DNA from: Acidobacteriota bacterium
GTDB lineage: Bacteria > Acidobacteriota > Terriglobia > Acidiferrales > UBA7541
Assembly (NCBI GenBank): GCA_028877145.1
Contig: JAGWOX010000006.1
Coordinates: forward strand, 1-39,617
DNA length: 39,617 bases
Reading direction: 5' to 3'
Shown here piece by piece: positions 33,162 through 39,617 of this stretch. The notes beneath the pieces are model-generated. The model was not told the origin of the DNA, did not search any database, and worked only from the letters and a program-made list of their open reading frames with translations. A program made the translations under genes and the position numbers. Positions within the stretch are counted from its first letter, which is position 1. The number at the start of each line of letters is the position of its first letter.

Positions 33162-33337
33162 CTCTGTTGCGCGCAATAATCCCTGTCATCCTCCGAATTT
33201 GGAACCTGGGTAATGGCCGCAATCCCGCGCGTTTTTCCGGGTGCCCTACCCTTGCGCCTTCTGCAAGGGTGGGTGTTTCCGCCATGTCCAAGTAAACTTC
33301 CTGATGAACCGCCGTGCATCTGTGTAGGCAAGTGGGT

Positions 33338-34267
33338 CTATGACGGCCGTGCGAAGTGCCGCGCGACTTCCGAAGCGTATCGCACGCCGATCTGTCCGCT
33401 GTTCTCCGCCAGCCATTCGCTCAGAAGGGTTTCTCCCGTTGAATCTCCTCGCGTGACGAGTAGGTTAGCCATTAATCCCTGGTATTCCTCCCAAGTGAGG
33501 ACCACATCGCCGACGAACCAGCCGATCACTCTGGTGAAAAGATACGCGAGAGGCGTTGGCAAATGCAGCAGCCGCACCCGTCGCCCCACATTCCTCGCAA
33601 TCAGTGTTACGAGTTGATCGAAAGTGAACGTCTCCGGGCCGACGGCGTCGAGCACGGTGTTCGCCTTGCCCTCGAGCGCGTCCACCATCAGGTTCGCCAT
33701 GTCTTCGACGTAGATCGCCCGGATGCCATAGCTCCCGTCGCCCGGAACGCCGAACACGGGAAATCGCCGGACGAACCACGCAATGTTGTTGATCAGAATG
33801 TCTTCCAGACCAAAGATCACCGTCGGCCGCAAGATTGTGTAAGCCAATCCGGATTCACGCACGATCTGTTCCACTTGCGCCTTTCCGCGGTAGTAGCCCA
33901 GCGGCGATTCGGCCGAGGGATTCGCGATGCTCACCTGCACCACGCGTTTCACTCCCGCGGTCTTCGCCGCATCGACGAGGATCCGTGTATTTTGAACCGC
34001 AGCCTCGAAAGTGGATGTTCCGTGAGGAAAACGCACCCAGTACGTATTGATTAGGGCCGATGCCCCGCGCAGAGTTTCCGCCAGCCGATCGGGACGGTCG
34101 AAATCGTATGGGAAGACGCGGACCTTATCGCCAAAAGGATTCTCCCTGCTCGGGTGAAAAGTCAGAGTGCGAACGGCGTAGCCGCGGTCGAGCAGCAACC
34201 GCGTGGCGTACTTGCCCGTATAGCTCAGCGCCCCGGTAATGACGACGGTTGGGCCGGAAGTACTCAC
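33338..34267 (-). CDS. Atypical SDR / NAD(P)-binding protein (NDUFA9-NmrA-like)
   Basis: A 309-residue extended SDR-like protein. The Rossmann start reads VVITGALSYTGKYATRLLL; the classical YxxxK is replaced by YYRGKAQVE, as in the NDUFA9/NmrA-like branch. A HGTSTFEAAVQNTRILVDAAK segment and a C-terminal helical half (LPTPLAYLFTRVIGWFVGDVVLTWEE) are typical of quinone-oxidoreductase-assembly or sugar-nucleotide-like members. The start is GTG at 34267 with a weak AGAG site. It is 22 bp downstream of the amidohydrolase, likely one operon. Substrate unknown. Confidence 0.87.
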   Translation of the reverse strand: MSTSGPTVVITGALSYTGKYATRLLLDRGYAVRTLTFHPSRENPFGDKVRVFPYDFDRPDRLAETLRGASALINTYWVRFPHGTSTFEAAVQNTRILVDAAKTAGVKRVVQVSIANPSAESPLGYYRGKAQVEQIVRESGLAYTILRPTVIFGLEDILINNIAWFVRRFPVFGVPGDGSYGIRAIYVEDMANLMVDALEGKANTVLDAVGPETFTFDQLVTLIARNVGRRVRLLHLPTPLAYLFTRVIGWFVGDVVLTWEEYQGLMANLLVTRGDSTGETLLSEWLAENSGQIGVRYASEVARHFARPS

Positions 34268-34289
34268 AACGTTTCTCTTTGCCGGCTCG

Positions 34290-35675
34290 TCAGGGACATT
34301 CCTGCAACGGCGCCAGCGAGCTGTTCTCCTTGCGGAGTTCGGGTATCAGTTTCCCCTCGGTTGACTGGAGCGATTCTCCCGAACCCTGGCCGGCTAAATT
34401 GAGGTCTCGCGGCTGCCCGCACACTTTCTGACTCCCCGGCCGCTGGCCGGGCAGGAGTTGTGACATGAGAGCCGGATCGCCATAGATGGGTTCGCCGCCC
34501 ACGATCACCAGCTTCAAGTCCGCCGGCCCCGACGCAACAATAGAATGATAGGCCGCAGCTCGCTTGGAGCGCAGAACGATCAGGTCCGCGTAGAGCCCCG
34601 GCGTGATGGACCCGATTTTCGTCTCCACGTGCGCCAACTCGGCGGGTACGGTGGTCACCATTTGTACCAGTTGCTGATCCGTGAAAACCGGAGGCGTCTG
34701 CCAATGGTTCCATTCGGCCGCGTAGCGCAACTCGTTCAGCATCCCGCTGCTTCCCGTGGGACTCCAATCCGGCCCGATCGCTATGGAAACGTTCTGGGCG
34801 CTCGCGGCCGCGACGTCGGTCGTGCTTCCGTACAACTCGAAATTGCTCCTCGGGGACCAAACGAGTCCCACGTGGTTTTGCGACATTGCCTGAAAATCCG
34901 ACTCACCCAGCGCCACTCCGTGAATGATCACCGTTCCCTGCCGAAGCAGGCCCCGCGCCTCGAGCATCTTGAACTCCCGCCTCGCGCTGGCGTCGTCGCC
35001 TTCGCCCAGGTGCACCAGAAGACAGGTAATTTTCCCCGAAGCCATGCCGCTGCGGATCGTGTCGGCAAGATGAACCGGAATTTCCATCGGGAAAACCTCG
35101 TAGAGCAAGGGCTCCTCGTCGGCCGCGCCCGGGGTATATAGATCCGAAAAGAAATCCAGGTTGCGAGCCAGACCGCCAATGCACGCGTTCGAATGGGATC
35201 CCGCCGGGTAAGGTGAAAGACTCCCGGCGACCGACGTCGCTCCACCGGCAATCGCCTTGATCTCTGCGTAACGCTCCATCTCGCACCCAAAGCCCGCCTT
35301 CATCATGTCCGTCTCGGGGTCCCTCAGCGCCTTCGCATAGGCCTCTGTTTCTTGCCACCCGTACCGGTCCCGAAAGAGAACGTGGGGTTTCCAGCGCGGA
35401 AAGACATTCCAAGTCAGGTGGTCGTGGAGATCGATCATTCCCGGCAGAATCAGCCCGTCGACGCGCACCACCTTGACTCCTGCTGGCACGGAAATTTTGG
35501 TTCCCACGTCCTTGATCTTTTGACCCTCGATCAGCACTCTGCCGTTTGGAATCACATGGTCAGGCGTGACGACCGTGCCCTCCAACACGTACACGTTGCT
35601 CTTCGCGAGAACACCCCAGGCCGGAACAAGAGCAGCCGCCAGCAGCAATAAGATGATCAGATATTGCCGTAACAT
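34290..35675 (-). CDS. Exported amidohydrolase family protein
   Basis: A 461-residue metal-dependent hydrolase of the imidazolonepropionase/S-adenosylhomocysteine-deaminase type. Signal peptide 1-24 (IILLLLAAALVPAWGVLA), then the composite beta domain (VLEGTVVTPDHVIPNGRVLIEGQKI) and TIM barrel: HDH (84-86) for the first metal ligands, His222 (LVHLGEGD), His252 (IIHGVAL) and Asp303 (GPDWSPTGSSG). The C-terminal beta part (SITPGLYADLIVL) closes the fold. About 40 residues after it (from QRPGSQKV) look disordered and unlike the family. GGAGGG is 6 nt before the ATG at 35675. It precedes the SDR gene by 22 bp. Confidence 0.9.
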   Translation of the reverse strand: MLRQYLIILLLLAAALVPAWGVLAKSNVYVLEGTVVTPDHVIPNGRVLIEGQKIKDVGTKISVPAGVKVVRVDGLILPGMIDLHDHLTWNVFPRWKPHVLFRDRYGWQETEAYAKALRDPETDMMKAGFGCEMERYAEIKAIAGGATSVAGSLSPYPAGSHSNACIGGLARNLDFFSDLYTPGAADEEPLLYEVFPMEIPVHLADTIRSGMASGKITCLLVHLGEGDDASARREFKMLEARGLLRQGTVIIHGVALGESDFQAMSQNHVGLVWSPRSNFELYGSTTDVAAASAQNVSIAIGPDWSPTGSSGMLNELRYAAEWNHWQTPPVFTDQQLVQMVTTVPAELAHVETKIGSITPGLYADLIVLRSKRAAAYHSIVASGPADLKLVIVGGEPIYGDPALMSQLLPGQRPGSQKVCGQPRDLNLAGQGSGESLQSTEGKLIPELRKENSSLAPLQECP

Positions 35676-35755
35676 TCCATACCCTCCAGAAATCAGCTGA
35701 TTAGAAATGCGATGGCCCACGGCGCCAGTGGCAAATACCCTTGAGCCAGGAACAC

Positions 35756-37315
35756 TCATGCGCCGCCTCGCCAAGCCGGCGAAAGCGATGCCGTTGAGTC
35801 CAAAGCGTCACGCATCCGGGCGAACCGCTCCCGATCGAATTCATAGGCGCCGGCCGCGGGTCGCTTCTGGGCTAAGGCATTTCCTGCGCTCCACGCCTCG
35901 CGCGCTTCTTCCGGATGGTTTTCAATCCACAGCAGCGCGCTGCGAGCCAGCCAGTAATCGGTGTCGTCGCGGTGAGGCTTTCCGGCCTCCAGGCGCTCCC
36001 ACCACTCGCGCGCCGCGGCGGCATCGTGTTTCAGGAAAGCGTTGCCGAAAACAAATTCCGCATACACTTCCGCCGCAATGTCGGAAGGAGATTGGTCGTA
36101 CACCGATTCCGCTTCGGCCAATGCCTCAATCGCCTCGGGAATCCGGTTGCAATCGAGAAAATGGAAATACGCCAGCAGCCGCAGGAAGAGCGCCTGCCGG
36201 CCGCGCGTCAGGGAGTGCGCTGCCCGCTGAATCGTCTGAATGTCGTAGTCCCTCGGCCGCAGCGGAGTGAACGCAGAGGACCCGGCGATCGAGAACGCCC
36301 GGTGGGCGTCCGCCCAAGGCCCACCGGAAATAAGCTGATAAATCCGCGCGCCGTCCGAATAGTTCGCCTCGGGCCGGATGGGAAGCAGGTTCGTAACGAA
36401 CCCGATCAGGGAAAACACGGCGATGAATGCCAGCAACTCCCACGCCCGCTGCCAGGGCCGCCCCGGCGCCGCGAACGTCGCCCATAGAGCCGCCAATCCC
36501 AGGCACAAACTCGCCGCCGGACCTCCAGCGAACGTGCAAACATCGAGCCAGCGCGAATCCGCCGGATTCGCATGCACGAAGCCGGTTCTGCCTCCCGATG
36601 CCACAAGACTCGAGGGATGAAATTCGAACTCCAATTTCCCATGCCGCAATTGCCACTGAAATGGCCCCACGACGAACGAGCGAATCTTCATCCGCAAAGC
36701 CAGGCCGGTGAGCGCGTGTCCCGATTCATGTACCGCGACGCAGATCACATCGGCCAGCAAGAGCAGGAAGAGCAACGTAAAACCATCGCTCAGCGGAAGA
36801 TGTCTGCGTTCCGCCCAGCCCGTCCACCAGAAAAGCGCCGCCAGCGCGCATGCGTATCCTGCCAGGCGCACCGCCGTGTCGACGAACTTGCTGGTTCCGT
36901 CACCCCGCAGCCGAGGCGAACTCTCCGCACTCGTGGCAATCTCCGCGAGCACCTCGCGGCGTGAGAAGACAAAAAGTCCAGCAACGCCGGTCGCCGTTAT
37001 AAGCCAAATCGGAGATCGTTTCGCAAGCACAGGCACGGCGCTGAACACGATCTCCGCCACGCTCGCCGCGATCGCCCATACCCGCGCCGACCTCTTCCCC
37101 TTCCGCACGGTCCACCAAGCCACGCCAAAGAGGGCCATGATCGCCAGCTGTCCTCCAAACAGCAGCAGGAGAACAGCCGCCTTGCCCGCCGTCAGCGAGG
37201 CAATGCGCGAGTGTGGCGAACGCAGGTAACTCCGAAGGCTAAGCAGGCAAAGCGCGCCAACAATCAGCGCCGTCAGCGCAAAGCACCAGTTCAAGAATTT
37301 GGCAAGCTTCACCAT
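35756..37315 (-). CDS. M50-like intramembrane metalloprotease with helical C-terminal repeat region
   Basis: A 519-residue polytopic protein. About nine hydrophobic segments span 10-310. HESGH (196-200) in a membrane segment and SDG (Asp321) after NLLPIRPEANY match the two zinc motifs of site-2 proteases (M50: HExxH and NxxPxxxxDG); GGP (264-266) lies between them. After residue ~340 come alpha-helical pairs (IPEAIEALAEAESVYDQ, YAEFVFGNAFLKHDAAAAREWWERLEAGK, LARSALLWIENHPEEAREAWSAG) resembling TPR repeats. That tail could recruit a substrate. No PDZ domain is visible. The neighbouring amidohydrolase starts 80 bp away. Family assignment rests on motifs; cutting activity is unproven. Confidence 0.78.
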   Translation of the reverse strand: MVKLAKFLNWCFALTALIVGALCLLSLRSYLRSPHSRIASLTAGKAAVLLLLFGGQLAIMALFGVAWWTVRKGKRSARVWAIAASVAEIVFSAVPVLAKRSPIWLITATGVAGLFVFSRREVLAEIATSAESSPRLRGDGTSKFVDTAVRLAGYACALAALFWWTGWAERRHLPLSDGFTLLFLLLLADVICVAVHESGHALTGLALRMKIRSFVVGPFQWQLRHGKLEFEFHPSSLVASGGRTGFVHANPADSRWLDVCTFAGGPAASLCLGLAALWATFAAPGRPWQRAWELLAFIAVFSLIGFVTNLLPIRPEANYSDGARIYQLISGGPWADAHRAFSIAGSSAFTPLRPRDYDIQTIQRAAHSLTRGRQALFLRLLAYFHFLDCNRIPEAIEALAEAESVYDQSPSDIAAEVYAEFVFGNAFLKHDAAAAREWWERLEAGKPHRDDTDYWLARSALLWIENHPEEAREAWSAGNALAQKRPAAGAYEFDRERFARMRDALDSTASLSPAWRGGA

Positions 37316-37488
37316 CGCAGCCAGGTAGAAATAGGGTAATTACGTCAATCGGCGGGTTCAATTCTCTTCACATAACCGTGATACCGGGACAATAACCCCA
37401 CGCAAGACAGCTTTCCAGAACAGTTCGCAAGTTGGGCTCTGCCCGGGTCCCTTAGGGCTTTTCTGAACACAGATTGTGCAATGGAAGT

Positions 37489-38226
37489 TTAGAAGCCGAT
37501 CACAACTTCATTAGGCCCGGAAGGCAATTTGAATTTCACGCCGCGTTCCTGATTGATCTTGAGAGTCGCGGGCACATTCAATTCAGAAAGAGGAATCTTC
37601 CTTGTCCACGAACCCGTGCTCCAGTAGTCCGTGCTCGCGTAAACGACGTTGCCCTCGATCACGTACTTAGTGACTTCTTCCTTGTGCCCGTCACGAAACA
37701 CAAGCACCGTCTTGCGCAGCACAGCAGGAGCTGGAGCTACCGCTTGTCCGCCAGTCCCATTCGGTCGCGCGCCGGAAACCTGCGCGGAACCCGGTTGCGT
37801 GGCGAGTGGACCGGTAGGCGTCTGAGCACCCGTCGGCACGCGAACCCACTGACCCTTCTGGTATTCGAGCAACAGGGATTCGGTCGGTGGCGTCGGAGGA
37901 GCCGGCGGTTGCGGAGGATAGGCAACCACGACGGGTGATGGCGGCTGTTCCGGCGGAGGTGGCTCCTCCACGTAATCATCACCAGGATAGTAGTACGGAG
38001 GCAAATACACGTAACCGCCGAAATGCCCGCGCCGTCCCCGACGCAGGAACCTTCCTCTGAACCCTCTTCCCCCGTGCCCGATCACAATACGCCCTCCGCC
38101 AGGCGCTGGCCTGACGCCAGAATTGATGCCTTGGCCCGCAGTGCGAACCTGTGCCCCAGCCGGCAGCGCACAAAGCGCCCCTCCGAGCACCGCAACGGAA
38201 AGCGCGATAGTCAGGCGAGAAACCAT
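37489..38226 (-). CDS. Exported Gly/Arg- and Pro-rich protein of unknown function
   Basis: A 245-residue protein with a signal peptide (1-25, LSVAVLGGALCALPAGA), then a Gly/Arg-rich run (GRGFRGRFLRRGRRGHFGG, about 53-71), aromatic YLPPYYYPGDDY, and a Pro-rich linker (about 88-113). The C-terminal ~80 residues are a small beta domain (KTVLVFRDGHKEEVTKYVIEGNVVYAST ... SELNVPATLKIN). Similar 'DGHKxEV...Y' domains occur in many acidobacterial secreted proteins, from memory. AAAGGGG precedes the ATG at 38226. The next gene lies 173 bp further along the strand, so it is probably monocistronic. Confidence 0.8.
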   Translation of the reverse strand: MVSRLTIALSVAVLGGALCALPAGAQVRTAGQGINSGVRPAPGGGRIVIGHGGRGFRGRFLRRGRRGHFGGYVYLPPYYYPGDDYVEEPPPPEQPPSPVVVAYPPQPPAPPTPPTESLLLEYQKGQWVRVPTGAQTPTGPLATQPGSAQVSGARPNGTGGQAVAPAPAVLRKTVLVFRDGHKEEVTKYVIEGNVVYASTDYWSTGSWTRKIPLSELNVPATLKINQERGVKFKLPSGPNEVVIGF

Positions 38227-38322
38227 AAGCCCATCCCCTTTGCATACGGTACACCCGCCCCTATCGTCCTGCAATACCCCCAGGACCTGTGCCGCAGTAC
38301 AGCCGCAACACCTGCCAGGCCG

Positions 38323-38334
38323 GAACGATCGTTC
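38323..38334. promoter_or_regulatory. Perfect 12-bp palindrome upstream of the Gly/Pro-rich protein gene
   Basis: GAACGATCGTTC lies about 100 bp upstream of the ATG at 38226. It could be an operator, but no matching second site was found. Confidence 0.25.
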
Positions 38335-38398
38335 GCGAGCCGTTTACAACTCTCAACTGATTCCCACCGTGGCCTACCACCCTGAACGTGCGTGAAAC

Positions 38399-38412
38399 CG
38401 CGACGCGTCGCG
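38399..38412. repeat. Perfect 14-bp palindrome
   Basis: CGCGACGCGTCGCG, immediately after the first copy of the 13-bp string TGCGTGAAACCGC (overlapping its end). Confidence 0.35.
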
Positions 38413-38608
38413 ACCAATGAGGCCATGACCTTTGGCCGGCCTGGTTTCCAGGAACACTCTTTTCAGCACCCTAAATCGCACAGCCACAGCATGTTGAAAT
38501 CGACGCAGCCGTTGGCTGGCCGGCAGCCCAACGCCTCCGACCGGGTATGAAGCGGTCTGGAAACTGACTTGCTACGGCCATGGCAACGGGGATTTGCAGC
38601 GGGGAGTT

Positions 38609-38842
38609 ATGGACGAGAAAACCAAACGCCAGAGGTTGGAATTGATCGTCGCAAGGCACCACGCGATGCAGCTTCGGCATGAGCAGAATCGGATTCGGCG
38701 CCGGAGGCCGCGCCCGGCTTGGATAGACGACGAGCAAGAGGACGCGGCCGATAACGTCGAAGTATTCGCGATGGCTGCCAACACCGAAGTACCGAATGAG
38801 CTCCGGCGCCTTGCACGAACCGGCGGGTACGCAGACGCATAA
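38609..38842 (+). CDS. Possible small protein, unknown
   Basis: A 77-residue charged, Arg-rich frame starting MDEKTKRQRLELIVARHH and ending TGGYADA. The helix-forming first half and acidic second half (DDEQEDAADNVEV) look protein-like, but GGGGAG is only 2-4 nt from the ATG, too close for a good ribosome site, and I know no relative. It may be a remnant. Confidence 0.3.
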   Translation: MDEKTKRQRLELIVARHHAMQLRHEQNRIRRRRPRPAWIDDEQEDAADNVEVFAMAANTEVPNELRRLARTGGYADA

Positions 38843-38886
38843 ACTTCACCGCAACTGCGCACCACCACTCAAACTGAAATCCGCTC

Positions 38887-39042
38887 GTGATAGCCGCGTG
38901 GCCGGCTGAGCGGCCAGATCAGGTCTATTCGGAAGAAAATGGTAGGCCCGTGGCTGGTGTATGGCCGGCGGAGGAATTTGCCAAGGCAGTGATCCTTCCG
39001 GTCTTCAAAGCCGGCCAGAAGCCTCTGCGCCAAACTGCGTGA
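38887..39042 (+). CDS. Possible small peptide or gene remnant, unknown
   Basis: A 51-residue frame from GTG, reading VYSEENGRPVAGVWPAEE then FAKAVILPVFKAGQK before the stop. It looks protein-like in the second half, but there is no ribosome site and the frame is closed just upstream at 38875. It may be the end of a decayed gene. Confidence 0.2.
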   Translation: MIAAWPAERPDQVYSEENGRPVAGVWPAEEFAKAVILPVFKAGQKPLRQTA

Positions 39043-39189
39043 AACCGCAACTTTCCGAAGGTCTCGCCGGCGATTCCATTCCTGCAAAACCTGTAAGCGA
39101 CCGGCCAAGGGTTGTGCGAAGTTTCAACCTATTACTCTTAGGCAAAAAGCGACGATGCCCGGCGAGGCAGGCGGGATGGAGTCCGCAGA

Positions 39190-39218
39190 TTGACTCCATT
39201 GGCGCTACAGTCTAACAT
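39190..39218 (+). promoter_or_regulatory. Sigma-70-type promoter for the Ser/Thr kinase gene
   Basis: TTGACT (39190-39195), 17 bp, then TAACAT (39213-39218), 23 bp before the ATG at 39242. The short leader leaves little room for a ribosome site, and none is obvious. Confidence 0.5.
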
Positions 39219-39241
39219 TCGCGGGCGGGCCTTTTCATCTG

Positions 39242-39617
39242 ATGATCGGCGCAAAACTGGGTCGCTACCGAATCCTCGGCGAAGCTGGCGCCGGAGGCAT
39301 GGGGATCGTGTATCGCGCTCGAGACGAGCGACTCGATCGCGATGTCGCACTGAAGGTTCTCACCGCGGGAGCGCTCAAGGGCGAAGAAGGCCGGGCACGA
39401 TTCCGGAAAGAGGCCTTGGCCCTTGCCAAACTGAATCATCCCAACATAGGCGCCATCTACGATTTCGACACCCAGGAAGGCATCGACTTCCTGGTGATGG
39501 AATTCATCGCCGGGCCGACGCTGGCCACGCGGATTTCGACCGGCACGCTACCCGAAAAACAAGCCGCGACGATCGGTATGCAGATCGCCTCGGCGCTCGA
39601 AGAGGCGCATGGACAGG
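39242..39617 (+). CDS. Ser/Thr protein kinase (PknB-like), 3' end outside window
   Basis: The first 125 codons of a Hanks-type kinase. The Gly-rich loop is GEAGAGGMGIVYRARD (a variant of GxGxxG), the ATP lysine is in VALKVL (residue 38), and the hinge region reads DFLVMEFIAGPTL. The sequence starts MIGAKLGRYRILG, the usual opening of acidobacterial kinases that often carry TPR, WD40 or TolB domains at the C-terminus; that part is outside the window. The ATG has no clear ribosome site. Confidence 0.93.
   Translation, partial: MIGAKLGRYRILGEAGAGGMGIVYRARDERLDRDVALKVLTAGALKGEEGRARFRKEALALAKLNHPNIGAIYDFDTQEGIDFLVMEFIAGPTLATRISTGTLPEKQAATIGMQIASALEEAHGQ

Larger units (their letters stand above)
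38227..39241. other. 1-kb intergenic region without a convincing gene
   Basis: Both strands have only short frames with weak starts; two small candidates are listed separately. It contains three inverted repeats: GAACGATCGTTC (38323-38334), CGCGACGCGTCGCG (38399-38412) and TGGCCG/CGGCCA (38899-38916). A 13-bp string TGCGTGAAACCGC occurs at 38389-38401 and again at 39036-39048, flanking the middle. The start of the kinase lies at its right edge. Decayed genes or regulatory RNA are possible. Confidence 0.5.

Noticed and set aside
38471-38868. Minus-strand frames of 88 and 98 codons in the 1-kb gap
   Set aside because: No ribosome site, Ser/Arg/Cys-rich shadow-like composition, and mutually overlapping frames.

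Overview
The window looks like an Acidobacteriota chromosome segment. It is GC-rich and carries two permeases of the acidobacterial duplicated orphan permease (ADOP) type behind a PadR regulator. It also has several large secreted peptidases, a Ser/Thr protein kinase, and many short intergenic hairpins. I see no rRNA, tRNA, CRISPR array or intact insertion sequence. Taxonomy is inferred from family content only.

Layout. 1-3.1 kb: the 3' part of an S9 prolyl-oligopeptidase-like peptidase, a bacterioferritin (bfr), and a convergent 3-hydroxyisobutyrate-dehydrogenase-like reductase. 3.2-5.4 kb: a MacA-like membrane fusion protein and a MacB/LolD-type ATPase with no permease beside them. 5.7-7.8 kb: a secreted M13 metallopeptidase. 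8.1-10.5 kb: an MFS transporter and a fatty-acid desaturase. 10.7-15.4 kb (minus strand): a molybdate locus running from an HTH-TOBE regulator through an AT-rich promoter/operator to an outer-membrane-like protein, modA, modB and modC, with a small monooxygenase-like gene downstream. 15.5-19.6 kb (minus): a tight operon of an S9 peptidase, a class V aminotransferase, an ABM-domain protein and a DinB-like protein. 19.8-23.4 kb (plus): a beta-CASP RNase-like metallo-hydrolase, an NTF2-like secreted protein, a decayed DUF3857 gene, and two tandem paralogous exported proteins of unknown function. 23.4-29.2 kb (minus): PadR regulator and two ADOP permeases behind a good sigma-70 promoter. 29.4-33.1 kb: a SERCA-like P2A Ca2+-ATPase divergent from a Spy/CpxP-like periplasmic protein. 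33.3-38.2 kb (minus): an M50-like intramembrane protease with a helical C-terminal tail, an exported amidohydrolase, an atypical SDR, and a Gly/Pro-rich exported protein. 38.2-39.2 kb: about 1 kb with no convincing gene. 39.2 kb to the end: the start of a Ser/Thr kinase.

How parts work together. The clearest pathway is molybdate uptake and its control: the regulator carries the same Mop/TOBE fold that binds molybdate, and a 7-bp inverted repeat lies on the promoter of the outer-membrane/mod operon. The exporter parts are split. An ATPase plus fusion protein sit at 3-5 kb and ATPase-less permeases sit at 23-29 kb, which fits the known 'orphan' organisation of ADOPs.

The most unusual non-coding feature is a family of about nine hairpins of 14-22 nt. 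Their loop is nearly constant ([T/C]TC[C/T] between CA and TG), the stems change on both sides together, and many are followed by a T-rich run. Two of them sit in opposite orientation at a pair of convergent gene ends, as terminators would.
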